A DNA stretch of 64,000 bases from Wolfiporia cocos (GCA_029448655.1 JACCLO010000011.1:1798001-1862000); one strand, 5' to 3'; counted from the stretch's first letter, positions 25,235 to 38,567 are shown. The notes: generated by a model not told the origin, from the letters alone. Program-made: numbers and translations.

Positions 25235-26593
25235 TTATTGCCATTCATGGCCGCTGTCGTCGTCATATTGGAGTTCGTGATCGGAGTCTTCGTGATACTC
25301 GTCTGAACATTACACATCAATGCAGAAAGGAAAAAGAGGGCAGATGACATACCGCTGCCACCTTCTGATAGCTCTTCTGAGGATTCTTCGTCCGGATATT
25401 CATTTGTGTACCAGTCTTCCGCTACACATTAACATGGATCGTCATAAACAGCTCAACAGATCATCTGAAAGTGATGAATGCGCACCATTGGAGTCTTCGT
25501 CGTCGGTGTCACCGACCTCTGATTCTGAGTCAGTGTCGTACAGCATCAACTCCTCGGGGATATTTGTTCTGTCAATACATATTCTGTCAGATTGTGTGTA
25601 AGAGGTTCAAACGCTAAGTTTCCCACAGTGTCCCGATGTTATAAATGCTGGTGGACGGTTCATAGAGCTCCTGGAACGTGGTCGGACGTTGATAGAAGAC
25701 GTCATACACATAGTCGTTGTCATCTGCCGCGGGAACTGATACGAGGCTCGACGATGAAGTAGCCCCATCCTCGGCTTGACTCGCATCAGCTTCCGCATGC
25801 CATTTAGGCGTCTGAAGAGTAATTTACCTAGTCCCAAATCTTTCAACAGCGACAAAAACTTCGCAACCTCAGGATCAATCTCAGGAATCTTGGACGCTGA
25901 CGAAGACACGTTGGAAGTAGACAAGACTGCATCGTACATCGTGAACTTGGACCGGGAGGCTCTCAAAGCTTCAAGTTCTTTCGTCGACCAAATTTTCGGC
26001 CTATAGCGGGTGATAGGGTCGGCGTGGAGTACAAAAAACAAGTCGATGAAACGTACGGTGCTGTCGGGTTCCGACGCTGTGGCCGCGGGTCGGTAGAGGG
26101 CACCTCCCGTTTGATGATAGTGTACTTGCGGTCGTCTTGCAGAGGGAGGGGGGTAGAAGGCGTAGATACTGGTGATATTGGTTGTTCGACGATTGCGGGC
26201 GCTGAAACAGAAGTAGCTGGGATATCCTTCTTCTCTGGCTCTCGTGCCAAAGCAGCCAGCCGATCCTGGCCACAGTATACATGAGAATGCAAGGTGTGCA
26301 CAAGAAACAGGCACATACCTGCAGATCCTGCGTCTTCTTCGCATCATCCCACGCAGCTTCTTCGACTGTCTCTACGAACTTGAAGAAGTTCAACGCGCCT
26401 CGAGACCTCTTTCTGCTCGGACGCGCGTCCGGATCGACCACTGGACGTATACGCATTGATATCTAGCAGCGATCACTTGTGTAGCTGAAAGCTTACAGAG
26501 ACCATCCAGGGGTTCCTCATTTCGTTTTCGTTTGATGCGAAGGATAGCATAAGGCCTTTCAGACTGAGATTGTGCTTCCGGGTCAGGCTGCAT
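25235..26593 (-). CDS. IWR1: IWR1, RNA polymerase II nuclear import factor
   Basis: Iwr1 binds assembled RNA polymerase II and carries it into the nucleus through an N-terminal NLS. Predicted 327 aa. Exons on the minus strand: 26593-26497, 26440-26319, 26265-26057, 26000-25828, 25789-25627, 25568-25486, 25421-25353, 25302-25235; phases agree. The bipartite basic N-terminus RPYAILRIKRKRNEEPLDGL and SRKRSRGALNFFKFVETVEE are typical. The Iwr1 domain gives DYVYDVFYQRPTTFQELYE, then SESEVGDTDDEDSNAEDWY and NEYPDEESSEE. Intron 4 is only 38 nt. The protein is almost entirely disordered and charged, as in the family. The neighbouring phytochrome starts 1.9 kb away and is divergent. Confidence 0.92.
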
Positions 26594-28490
26594 TGTCTGG
26601 GTGCTGGCGTTATACACCAGCTTTTGAGCTTATAGTGAGCCAGAGTTTCAAGAGTAGTAAGTAAGGGTTCAGATATATTCTGAGAATGTATCTTTGCAAT
26701 ATGGAGATGTTCAGGAAGCAGTCAGAATGGAGAGAAAGTCAAGGTTCGAGAGCATAAGCGGTGGCTACCACTGACGCATTGACGCCCTCGACGCGAGCAC
26801 GTGAGCGATATCGCCGCGGCACATTGGCGCGACGCGCGTTTGTGGCACACCCCTTCGCAGCGGACAATGCGCCCTGCATCCGTATACATCAATGAATCTG
26901 CAGATATTATCGGAGACCACCTGAATGACCATTTTGCTGCGTGATCCAGCCGAAGGCTCAAGTCACGAAGCAGAGAACCCTGTTTCTAGGGTCTGTTTCT
27001 CCCCATATGTACTTGACAATAATTGCTACAAGTTGGACTACTGAGGGTACATACAATTTGTTAATGATACATGTTCGCATACCCCCATGCGCTGACGTTT
27101 GTGGCGAAACAGACATAGTAACTTTCTTGGATCCGTAGCTCTGCTGGAGCTAATGAAACGTTTTGTAGTCGGGGCGAAGAAGCATGTTTCTCCTTACAGG
27201 ACGTACGACGCGGGTGTAACCGTAGCCTTGCGCGGAGCACTACCACTTGACCGTTAGCCTGAATGAGGTCACCATATCCGACTGCCAGGCTAGCGCCTAT
27301 GCCCAAAGAACGAGGGTCTGATGCGGGTGCAGTCAGAGATGCCACAAGCTGTGAGCGACGGCTCGGAGCTCGTGCCGTCAAGGGGCGCATAGCTCCAGAA
27401 AAAAAGTTGCCCAGCTGATGGTACAGACGGCTACTCGGAACAGGTCCGAATCAGCGGTGTGTAATCAGACATGCCAGAATGCGGGGGCAATAGAGCAGGC
27501 AAATGACGCTAAGGGTTGAAAATCGTCGATGTTACCGTCATCGCACAGTGAGCGCGTTATCTACGTTGTACTGAATGTTGAGTGTGCTTGCCTTCAGTGC
27601 AGCTCCGTCGATGGCATAACCATGCAGGTGCATATACCTATACCGCTATTCAAATGAACCAAAGCAGCACGCATGACCCTCGTTCGCAGTAAATCATGTT
27701 TAGCAGAACAAGCTTCCTCGGTCCGTAACCGCAAAATGTACTCACCCCAAAAGCCTGAGCGTCAGCAACAGTGACAGGGGCCAAAATACTTTTGAGCTAC
27801 AGCGTGGAGTCGGTGCTTGTTGTGTGACGGTACCGGTGTGGGGTTTTAAAACCACTCCGAGCCGAGGCAGTCGCTGATGAAGCTAAGCTCGTGGACGATG
27901 GTAAATATAATTGAACATGCAGTGGAACTAGCACGATAATTCTCTGGGAGTTGTTTGACAACACAGAAACCAATGATATTGCCCGCGACGTTGCGACTCC
28001 GCCGCGTCATGGAGGATTCTTCAAGTACTTGTTTGGGGTTTTAGATATGCTAAAGGTGGGGTAAATCGTAAATCTTGTTTCCGAATGCCCAAGCACCCAA
28101 CGCATATCTCCCTCGCAAAACCGAGGCTCGGTGCTCTCGGGACTGTGCCTTGGAAGTTGAACTGTCTCACACAGAAACTGCGGCGGCCGAAACAGCGTTG
28201 CAGTGATGGGCTCTTCGAAGTTGTGTACATTATGATTGATTGAAGTTGCTATGTCAGGCACGTGCTAACCAATGATAAACTTTACGCCATCTGTTCTCCA
28301 CAACGAGCTCATCACATTTGACTAGCTCAGTCGATATCCCAGGTGCTCGAGCTCCCCGTGCACCGCAAGTAACTGCGGAAGCGGTCCGCCTGAATCGGGC
28401 TTTGGTGGAATTCCCATTTGCGGAAGAGAACAAATCCTTGAATCCGTTCCGCCCACCATTCCCCCCCCCTCCGTTACTGTCTAGTCGCTC
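26594..28490. other. 1.9-kb intergenic region between divergent genes
   Basis: IWR1 (minus) and the phytochrome (plus) diverge from here, so it holds both promoters. No frame longer than about 110 codons exists and none is recognizable. No repeat structure was noticed. Confidence 0.55.
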
Positions 28491-31400
28491 ATGTCTGCAG
28501 ACGGGGACAATGTAACAAACTTGCCAGCGGTATCGGCAGCCATCTCTACTCAGTCGTTTGTCTACCCTGTGCGCTCGCTTCTTAGTGGGATTCGCCCTGG
28601 GGGCCAGAGGGCGAGTCCGGGCGGCCCTGGTGAGCTCCTATCCTCCGACGATCACTCTCATATGTAGATCTGCTTCATGATTAGATCTGCGCAAGAAGAC
28701 GGGCTCTGTAGGGCAACATGCGAGCCTGAATGACGGGGCAGCCTCACGCTCACACGAGGCGCTGATCAGGGAGCCTTTGCAGCGCTCAATCAGCAGCAGC
28801 GGCCTCGCCTCGCATTCCACTCCCACTTCTCCTCCCTCAGAGTTCATGTCTGCTCAGGACGCGCAGCACACGGAGCGCCGTCATAAGCAGTCTTCTACCA
28901 ATTTTTGCGATTTCTCCCCGGGCGAAGACCCGCTCTCGCGCCGGACGTTTGCTACCGCGCAAGGCAGTTGCTTTCCTCGCCCCGGCTCAGCCCCTTTGCC
29001 ATCATCATCAAGCTCAGACGTGCCGTATACTCGCGGACCCACCGGCGAGCCCATCATGGATGTGCGATTGGACGACGAGCCCGATACAGCGCACGAGGAC
29101 GCGCTTCAGGCGAACGAGTTTGCAGAGGTTGCTGCGCAAGCCTTCGCAAATGTGTTCATACCACCTAGCGACGCAGGCTATGACGAGGCTATTCATTCCC
29201 ACTTCTCGCACACGGGCATCGTGCATCTGCCGCCGCTGAACACATCGTCGGCGCCGTCTACCCTGTCGGGCGGCGAGGGCGCATCTCGAGGGCGCACAAG
29301 CCGCAGCTCCGCAAATACGCTGGATGCCTCGGCTGCCGGCGGCACAACTGCATTTGGCGACGTCGATGTTGTGCCGTCCACGCGGGACTCCCGACCGGCG
29401 TCTCCACCTGTCGTTAACGATGTGACAGGTTCGGGGAGCAGTCTTTCCAGCGCGTCGACATCGGATGGTCCACATATCGCGATAAGGTATCAGCATATCG
29501 AGGACGAGAATGGCCACAATTTGATTTTGGGACGAGAGGGAGAGCTCACCAAGTGCGAGGACGAGGTGAGCTGATCTGGTCTTGTATGTTGCGTTAGACT
29601 AAAATGCGCGCAGCCCATCCGCACGCCAGGTGCAGTGCAGGGCTTTGGCATCTTGATCGCGGTGGAGGAGGATGAAGAGACAGGGAACCTAGTTGTTCGT
29701 CAAGTGTCTGAGGTGAGCGACTTGCCTGCTTTAAGCGGCCTGTGACGTAATGTTTCGCAGAATTCAACGGAGCTCCTGGGCCTTTCCCCGCAGTACCTGT
29801 TTTCCCTTGATTGTTTCAGCCAAACGCTCCCAGATCAGCAAGCAGACGTTCTCTTCGATAATATACAGTACCTAAATGACACCTCGCTTTCAGCGGAAGA
29901 GCAGGCCGAGAACCTGCACGTTTTCATGCTCAGCGGCTGGGGTGAGCTAGGGACAGCGTCGGCAGACAGCATGTCGAGTGATCCCCAGCAGAGGCGGAGT
30001 TGGAGTTGTTGGTGTGCCGCGCATCGGCCGCAGATGACCGCACCAGCAAATCTTGCGGCCGGTGCCGACGGCAATAGTACGCGAAGCGGGACGAACTACG
30101 AAAATCTCATCATCCTCGAGTTCGAGTTGGAGAGAGACATCTTCAACCCGCTATACCCTTCCGCGTCCTCCGATGACGGCTCGTCGTACCGTTCAGGGGT
30201 CTCCTCACCCTCTGATGGTTCCAACTCGGCTACTAACAGCTCTGGGCGAACACTCGTCTCGTCTTCTGCAAGCTCGGAGGATCGCCTGATTACTCCCGCG
30301 GACTCTACTCCAAATAGTGATCCGTCGGCGCCTTCGCAGTACATCAATAGCGATCCATCAGCGATCTTAAGTTTCACGGGCGCGTCGCCCACGCCATCGC
30401 AGGAGAGCTCAGGATATAGCTTCGGTAGCAGTGGCACGGACGAATGGATGCCAAGTCCGGAAGACATTCTGGAAAGTACGACTAGCAGGGCAAAGCCCTT
30501 ACTTGCACTCGAGAGGCTTCGACGAACACGCAAAGGGTTTGCGGACCCGCCTTCGCTGCCTGGGCATACAAGTCTCAGGCGTGGCGGGCGACGTCGCGGG
30601 ACCGGTGCAGTGGGCATGATGGATGTATTCGCAGTGATGGCACAGATCAACGAACAGCTTGGGGCGGCGCCAGACCTGGATACGTTCCTGAAGGTCGTCG
30701 CAGGTGTCATCAAGGACTTGACGCAGTTTCATCGTGTGTTGGTGTATCAGTTCGATGAGATGTGGAATGGCCAGGTTGTCGCGGAACTCGTGGATTGGAA
30801 CCAGACTCATGACTTATACCGTGGTTTGCACTTTCCTGCATCCGATATTCCAGCTCAGGTGAGTTCTTTGAATTCGGTAAACCACTCGCAGTTGAGGACT
30901 TAGGCATGGACAGGCGAGACATCTATATGCGTTGAGTAAGTTCCAGAGAAACGCGGCAATACAGTGAGCACGGAATATTGACATCCGTTCCAGATAAAGT
31001 ACGTTTGCTCTACGACCGGGGCCAGCCGACGGCCCGCTTGGTGGTCAGAAGCAAGAAGGATCTTGAGACACCGATTGTACGTCATTGTGCTCTTCGTCAG
31101 TCATTGTCTCACAACAGTTCACAGGATATGACGCACTGTTACCTTCGTGCTATGAGCCCGATACACTTGAAATGTTCGTGGAAGTACTCGTTTCTCCGCC
31201 ATATTCATTTTGACTCGTTGGTCAGACCTCGAAAACATGGGTGTACGTGCCTCCATGTCTGTGGTAGGTTAGCTCTCGACCTCGCTGGACACGTCTTCAC
31301 TCACGGACCCTGGTCCCGCCAGTCAATCATTGCCTTCGGCCAGTTGTGGGGCTTGGTTGCCTGCCATTCGTATGGACCCCACGGTATGCGCGTGTCGTTC

Positions 31401-34330
31401 CCCGTCCGCCAAATGCTCCGGCTGCTGAGTCAATCCATCTCTCGCAATATTGAACGTCTCAGCTATGCGCAACGTCTCCATACCCGCAAACTGGTATCTA
31501 GCGGTGCTTATTCTCCAGAGACGCCCTCGTTCACCGTACCACATTCCAGATCAATACAATGCCGTCTGAGCAGCATCCGACTGGGTACATTGTCTCGAAT
31601 GCCGACGATCTACTCGGTCTGTTTGACGCAGACTACGGTGTGCTTGTCATTGGAGAGGGCGCCAAGATACTGGGTCCCAATCAGCATGGCCAGGAGATCC
31701 TCGTAGTTGCGGAGTATCTACGCTTGAAGCAGTTCGAGTGAGTAATGTCGGCGATTTCTCTCTGGTGGGACCACAATTACATTCACACACTTCCATTATC
31801 AGCACGATCCAAGTATCACAAGCTGTTACGCAAGATTATCCTGATCTCCAGCTCTCGACAGGGTTGGAAGTCATTGCGGGACTTCTCTACGTACCATTGT
31901 CTGCTGGTGGCCGGGACTTCATTGCTTTCTTGCGAAAAGGTCAGCCACGACAGGTGCGCTGGGCTGGGCGACCGTACAAGGAAGGCGAACAGCGGAATGT
32001 GCTGGAACCTCGCGCTTCGTTTAGGATATGGTCAGAAACAGTCGCAGGACGCTGCCGTGCATGGTCGGATGAGCACCTTGAGACTGCCGGAGTTCTTGCA
32101 CTGGTATATGGCAAGGTGCGAGCTTTCTATTATTCATACAGTTGTGACTAAATATACGGTTCAACAACAGTTCATCGAGGTGTGGAGGCAGAAGGAGAGC
32201 GCCCTGCAAACTACCAAACTAACGAATCTATTGCTATCAAATGCTAGTCATGAAGGTAGATCTTCTTGCTATGTATGCGTCGAATGGTTCAGTAACATTC
32301 GACTCCAGTCAGGACACCACTCAACCATATCATAAAGTACGCAGTGACGCTTACCGAGTGCGCTGAATACTCACTGTCGATTTCTAGTTATTTAGAATTA
32401 GCTTTGAACGGCTCACTGGATAATGAAACGCGAGAGAACCTGAGCCAGTCACATGCTGCTTCAAAAGTGAGTCGAGCAATATGATCGTGATACCCTCGTC
32501 TAACAATCATTGCAGAGCTTGTTATTCACGATCAATGACCTCCTGGTGAGTATATGGCGTTCTCGGCAGTCTCCATCGATGGATCGAATCGCGTGCGATA
32601 CACAGGACCTCACTCGACTCGAGAGCGGTAACGAGACCTCGTTCAACGAGGTGTTCGACCTATACCGCTCCATAAACGACGCTGTTATGCTTTACAAGAA
32701 CGAAGCCGCTCGTAGAGGTCTCGGCTTTAAATTGGATGTCTCATCGTGTCCGCGACTTGTCGTTGGCGACGCCAGGAAAATACGCACTGTTGTTGCCAAT
32801 TTGACGGCGAATGCTCGTGCGTACTTCCGCGACGCTATGGGATGCAATCCTCCATGGTAACGGTAACATGATTTGCAGTGAAATACACCGAACGAGGATC
32901 TATCACCGTTGAATGTCACGTTTTCGAGGAACCCATTGGTCTCAGGGCTGATGAAGATATCGCTGTCGAGATAGTAGTGTCAGACACGGGATGTGGCATT
33001 CCTGTTGAGAAACTGGAATGTATTTTCCGGGAGTTTGAGCAAGTTGAGAGCACGCCATCCAAAGTCAATGCTCAGGGTCTTGGTGAGTATCATGACATTG
33101 ACCCCTGTTCAGCGTGCCCTGTGCTAACAAGGTTGGCATTGTACTAGGTCTGGGATTGGCTGTAGTAGCGCGAATCGTAGAACAGTTGGGAGGACAGCTA
33201 CGCGTCGACTCAAAGATCAACGAAGGCAGTCGTTTTTCTTTCCTCATTCCATTCGCCATAGCAGCGGAAGGTGCAACAAACTCGTCTGAGGCATCCACAC
33301 GATCATCGAGGTTCCAGTCGCGCGACACCAGCCAGGGCACTCGGAGCGGCGAGATAGACAATTTAGTCGAGGCGCTTGCCAGCCATCGCATGGGCGAGCA
33401 ACAAACCACACCCACGGGCGATTCATCTCACAGTCGCCTTTTAGAATACGACAGTTCGTCACCGGTCTCCGGCAGCAAGATGCCACACATAACGGGCTCG
33501 TCTTCACCCGCACGAATCACGCAGGTTGACGAGTATGGCAACTCACTGCAGGTTACTCGTGCGAGTACTCCCTCGAGGCAACAGGTTAATGAGTTAGATT
33601 CTCCCTCCTTAATAACAAGGCTCAGCCAGTCACAGACATCGCCGTTGCCGAAGTCGTCGGGTGCACGCAAGCTGAGCTCGAGAAGCTCAACTTCGAGAAG
33701 CACTCGTTCGAACGAAGGCGGCAGCACCAAATTGCGGCTTCTCATCGTAGAGGTACGACTGTGTTCGCGTCTGGTCGGAAACGCTATAGACTAATTTTGT
33801 TCTTGCAGGACAACGACATTAATCGCATGATCCTTGCCAAGAGATTATCGCTGGACGGCCACAATGTCGTGAACACTACCAATGGTGTTGAAGGCGTAGA
33901 GATGTTGGAGTCTGATTTCGAGTTCGATTGCGTGCTCATGGATCTCCAGTATGTCTTTTGATCACTCAATTATGAGTCTTTCTGAATATGCTGCAGAATG
34001 CCGTTGCTCAACGGCTTCGAGGCTACGGAACGCATTCGTGAACTGGAACAGACTCGAGAGAACGACTTCCATCGACTATCGCACAAGCTGAACGGTCGAA
34101 TACCTATATTTGCCGTTTCGGCATCATTATTTGAGGACCAACGCGAAGAATTATTCAAGCTCGGTTTCGATGGCTGGATCCTGAAGCCAATCGACTTCAA
34201 ACGACTAAAAATCATTTTGAAAGGAGTCATCGATGCCGTGCAACGAGGCAAAGACGTCTATAACCCTACGTGTAACTGGGAAGTTGGTGGTTGGTTGAGG
34301 AAGCTCAACAAGATTCAAGACGACGTATAG
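28491..34330 (+). CDS. fphA: fungal phytochrome, hybrid histidine kinase with receiver domain
   Basis: Red/far-red photoreceptor that binds biliverdin. Predicted 1598 aa in 20 exons: 28491-28629, 28685-29565, 29614-29712, 29761-30858, 30914-30935, 30994-31076, 31125-31173, 31226-31263, 31323-31493, 31550-31737, 31803-32115, 32171-32255, 32309-32336, 32388-32466, 32516-32545, 32606-32816, 32879-33082, 33148-33752, 33809-33948, 33997-34330. A disordered N-terminus of about 330 residues precedes Cys337 in KCEDEPIRTPGAVQGFG, the expected biliverdin-linking cysteine. PAS follows, then a Ser-rich insert, then GAF from about 659 with FPASDIPAQ and THCYLRAMSPIHLKYLENMG. PHY has the PRASF tongue motif near 990. 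The kinase H-box is SNASHEVRTPLN (His1054); the G2 box is GLGLGLAV. The receiver phospho-acceptor is Asp1486 in VLMDLQMP. Exons of 22-30 nt are supported by frame and conserved residues. Confidence 0.95.
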
Positions 34331-34963
34331 CTGTATATAGTTTACTGCGGGCTCATGGGTCGTTCTACTTACTCTGTATTAGTGACTTCTTTCGGGTTGT
34401 TTTGATATCATACAAAGGCAACTGTTGTCCCTTACAGATTTTCGCCCACAATCATATCACCTTTGTAGTATTATCTGACCCTACCATACCAACACATCTT
34501 GTAGCCAGTACGCAGAAATACACGAGTGCCTGCAACCGTGCCATTGAAGTCCACCACTGAAACGTACGTGTCTAAATAAAAGGTGACGTTGCTCTGGAAC
34601 TCTGAACGACGCGGTAACGTGACCAGAATGACCGCTGCATCGACGCGTTCGCCTTGATGACGCGTATATATTGCCCTACGCGAGTTTGCACTATCACTCA
34701 GAAGAGCTAATTTTATGACTCAAAGCTTATAGACCACTCTAGGATAGGATTGTTGGGAAGTCTTCTCTCGTTCTGAGAGTTGCGTTATTGCTTCTTTGGC
34801 GCCTGCCATGAGCATGAGCGCCTGATTATGTAATGCACGAGACATTTTCGTGGACCAAGACTGCATTTGCACTCGAGGCACCGGCACCACTCCCTTCGCT
34901 ATCAGCTGGCGGCAGCGACATCACCAGCCTGGCCTCAGACCTGTTGGCTGCGTGGTACTCAGC
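34331..34963. other. intergenic; start of NYN-C uncertain here
   Basis: No separate gene seen. A plus-strand frame from 34834 (ATG) overlaps the proposed first exon of NYN-C in another frame and might be an alternative first exon. Confidence 0.45.
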
Positions 34964-37900
34964 ATGTCGCACCTGGGGCCAAAGAGCTATGCGGGTCGGC
35001 TCTGGTCAATGGCGCGGGCAACTCTGCAAGGAGAGGAATATCATCTTGGTGGTATCTCAACATCTCTGAAGGGGTCTTGGAGTCACACGCAGACAGCTTC
35101 GACGAGCCACTCTTTACAGACTATGGCTGCGGAATCCTCCTCAGTAACTAAGGGTATATCCTACCCGACGCCGTATACTGGCCCTCCTCATCATGTTCCT
35201 AAGCATAGTTCGTCACATCGAATCAGTCCCCGGACAAAGTCGCGTTTTGTGCACGACAGCCATGACGGCGTGGCAATATTCTGGGACTACGGTATGTATT
35301 TATATAGCTCAGTATCCAGCTGAGCCTCTTTAACATGTTCCTGAAATCTCTCACACTAATAGCGGACTCGTAGAAAGTCTGCCTTTGCCAACCGATCCTC
35401 TGGTTGCATCGAGGACCATGAGATCTATAGGTCGAGTTGCAAAGAGATACGGTCAGATCAGAGATTTCAAGGCCTTCCTAAATCAAATCGTGCCCCCATC
35501 GTTTAGAAGCGCTGTCATCATGGAGAACTCAGGTGTCGAGGTGGTCGACTGTCTACACAATGGTCGAAAAGAGGTTGTCGACAAGCGGATACAGGGTGTG
35601 TCTATTAAATTGTGATGCAAAGCCTGTCGGTTGATGATAACACATGTGTAGTCGATATCTTCGAATACATGCTGGACAACTCGCCACCATCCACGGTCAT
35701 ATTGATCACAGCGGACGGTGGGTATGGCCATCTAATATCACGGATAGCTCTTCGTGGCTATTCTGTGGTCCTGGTCGCACCTGCTCATGCCCAAGTCGGC
35801 GACCTGCAAGTAGCTCAGGCCTCGTCCAGATACACCTGGCCAGATCTAAATGCTGTGCGTCGATTCTCTGTGTTTTTGCTACTACTAATAATTCCAGCGT
35901 CCCATAGTATCCACCGAAATGGGGAGAGGCTTTCCCCCCGATGCGGTCCAGCAAAATTCTACCTGAGAATGGCAGATTCTGGACGCCTGCTCCTCGCCCC
36001 TCCAGATGGTTATCTCTCAGCACGGTGAACACCGTAATTCCGAAGGAGAGCATTATGGATCGGTCATGCTTGCGGCGCTCAGAAGCCAAAGACACCATAT
36101 CTGCCGAGCCTAGTCCCGCAGAACCTACACTTACCGCTGAAGCTGCACCTGCCGCTCCGACAACTGTGCTCGCCACTTCAACTTCAGATGTACCAATAGC
36201 CAGTGCTAAAACCGTCCCTCCCGCCGAGATGTCATACCCTGTTCAGCTCTCTGCTGAAATTACACCCTCTACTGAAGTCGCGTCTTCATTAAAAGCTGCT
36301 GCTCTTCAATCTCATCCGTCCGATGACGCTTCGGAGACTGTAGCGCCCCAGCTATCAAAACAAGCACTTAAGCGTGCACGCCGAAGAGCGCGCGAGGCAG
36401 CGAAGCGCGAGGCAGCAGAGCGCGAGGCAGCAGAGCGCGAGGCAGCAAAGCGCGAGGCAGCAAAGCGCGAGGCAGCAAAGCGCGAGGACGAAGCAGCGGA
36501 GCGCGAGGCAGCGGAGCGCGAGGCAGCAGAGCGCGAGGCAGCAGAGCGCGAGGCAGCAGAGCGCGAGGCAGCAGAGCGCGAGGCAGCAGAGCGCGAGGCA
36601 GCAGAGCGCGAGGCAGCAGAGCGCGAGGCAGCAGAGCGCGAGGCAGCAGAGCGCGAGGCAGCAGAGCGCGAGGCAGCAGAGCGCGAGGCAGCAGAGTGCG
36701 AAGCAGCTACTGCAGTGGCGGTAGTGGCCACTTCAACACCTCCTTTAAAGCCTCCATCTAATCCAAATGTTGCGACATCTAGTACAGCTTCTCCTTCTGC
36801 TACAGCTCTATCGCCTACGGAGGCCGCTCCCTCTGCTGCTGAGAGAGTGACTGAGGTTGCAGCTCCATCCGCCACCAAGGTCACGCCGTCCACTGAGCCT
36901 GCGCCTACTGCCGAGGTTGAACATGTTGCTGATCTTTCGTCTGCAGTCGATGTTGCTCCTACTGCTCCTACTGCTCCTACTGCTCCTAGTGCTGATGTTA
37001 GACCTGCTGCTAGGTTCAATCTCTCTAGCGAGTCTACGTCACCTGTTGCGGCTGCTCGCTCGACGACACCAGGTCCGATCCATGCTACCACTTCTGGTAC
37101 GGTTTCACCGAAGGTTTTCGGTTCACCCGTCGCCCAACCGGCACCTGTTAACGAGCCTTCAGCCGCTGCCAGAGCCACACTCACAGCCAGCGTCACACTC
37201 AATGAGGCCACATCCACTGCTGAGTCTTTCACCCCTGTGGAGCCTGCGTCTTTGGGTATGATGCACCTCTCGCTCAAGGCAGATTTCTTTCTGACAAGAT
37301 GCATACTATAGAAGCAGCCCGTGTCGACACTGAGCCAACGTTCATAGACCGGTCCTCTGTCAAGGCTACTCCCTCAAGCACAAAGTCTTCGTCTGAGGAA
37401 CAAGCATCTGTCACAGCTAACTCCGATGCTTCTCTAACGAACCAATTATCGGAGCGTCGGACCTCTGTTACAAACATGCATGCCAAGACTGAGCCCCTAT
37501 CCGAAGATCGGCCGTCTAATGAGGGCACTCGTTCCGAGAGCAAAGCTCTGTCTGAAGCTGAAGGACGATCCTCTGGCGCAGTTGCCCGTGCTGATGCCAA
37601 AGCGAAGTCTCCGTCAAGTGACCGACCCTCCGCTGGAATTGCTTCTGCCGGACGCAAGCCGCCATCCATGGTACGACCCATTATCAAACCCACCATTACA
37701 AAAAGCGAGCCTCCATCTCAACAGCCTTCGGTGGAGCCTACTCGTGCTACTCTTCAGCCTCGTCAGTCGAGGGAACGGGCCTCCGTCAAAGCCACTGCCG
37801 GGGACGAACCTTTGCCAAAGCCACCGCTGGATGTCAAAGACGCTCGTCCTGGAACTGGGACATCGTCCGCACAACAGTCATTCGCCGTGGCTCCTCTTGC

Positions 37901-38567
37901 CGATTGGAAGCAACCACCCGTCCAGCGGCAGGCTACCAAGGATGCTCGTGCCGACTCTACAGCTCTATTCGAGGAGCTGTTGGTTATGAGAGCTGTGCTC
38001 GCTAATCATCAAGCATCGTTCGCGAATCGGTCTTCTGTCGAAAGCATTCGTATTGAAGACGAGCCCCCGCCTGAGGAAATAACCTTGTCAGACGTGGTAC
38101 CTACCGAGCATTCAGTCAGTGCCAAGTCCGCAGTTTCCGATATTGAGTATATATCTGGCATTCAGCTCGCCACTCCCGAACGGCTAAGGCTCTATGATGA
38201 TGCGCTTCCTGGTGCGTCTACACCATCCGCTAAGGAGAACACACCCGGTACAGACGTCACGTACGACAAGAGGGCTACTCGCGACTCCGTTCCGGAGAAA
38301 CTTCTCCCGCTTTACGACGCGCTATGTAAACAGCGCGACATCGGTGTACCCGCTGTTGCGCTCGCCGCACTCGGGCAGCACGTCCCCAAGCACAAGTACA
38401 AGGAACCTGGTATACCCGGCTTGAAGGAGTATGTTATGCTAGGAGTGCAGGGAGGCATCGTAGTCTGCTTTGACTCTCCGATAATTACGGGTAGAAAGGC
38501 AGGGAACCAAATGGTGTCGTTGCATCCTCGCTTTTCTCAGCCTGAAAATGATTCAGTATGTCTGTGA
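34964..38567 (+). CDS. large NYN-domain protein with AEREA repeats and a C-terminal winged-helix-like domain, NYN-C
   Basis: Predicted 1118 aa from the first in-frame ATG. Exons: 34964-35291, 35374-35595, 35652-35854, 35908-37255, 37312-38567. The NYN domain (about residues 104-250) starts VAIFWDYESLPL and has VDCLHNGRKEVVD and DIFEYMLDN. The usual GDxD acidic motif is replaced by ITADGGYGH, as in NYN-D, so one metal-binding Asp is missing. The domain is followed by DLNAYPPKWGEAFPPMRSSK, a block shared with NYN-D. Then come about 750 residues of low complexity, including a run of 5-residue repeats (Ala-Glu-Arg-Glu-Ala) and long Ala/Pro/Ser/Thr stretches. One winged-helix-like repeat ends the protein (PEKLLPLYDAL...VSLHPRF). 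It may be a scaffold or RNA-binding member rather than an active nuclease; that is inference. Confidence 0.78.
36388..36705 (+). repeat. 15-bp coding minisatellite (AEREA units)
   Basis: About 20 tandem units of 15 bp (consensus GCAGAGCGCGAGGCA) encode Ala-Glu-Arg-Glu-Ala, with AAG variants giving Lys in the first units and one interruption that adds Asp-Glu. Identical copies dominate the 3' two thirds, suggesting recent expansion. The unit leaves several frames open on both strands, so long antisense frames here are artefacts. The peptide should form a charged single alpha-helix. Confidence 0.92.

Noticed and set aside
25607..26347. 246-codon minus-strand frame as a separate gene
   Set aside because: Runs through introns of IWR1; only its middle part is a real exon.
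30978..31706. 242-codon plus-strand frame read without introns
   Set aside because: It mixes phytochrome exons with introns; splicing restores the GAF-domain sequence. A PSCYEPDTLEMF-like string in another frame there is coincidental.
36312..37304. 330-codon minus-strand frame rich in Ala-Ser-Arg
   Set aside because: It is the antisense shadow of the 15-bp repeat and Ala-rich linker of NYN-C; the repeat keeps several frames open.
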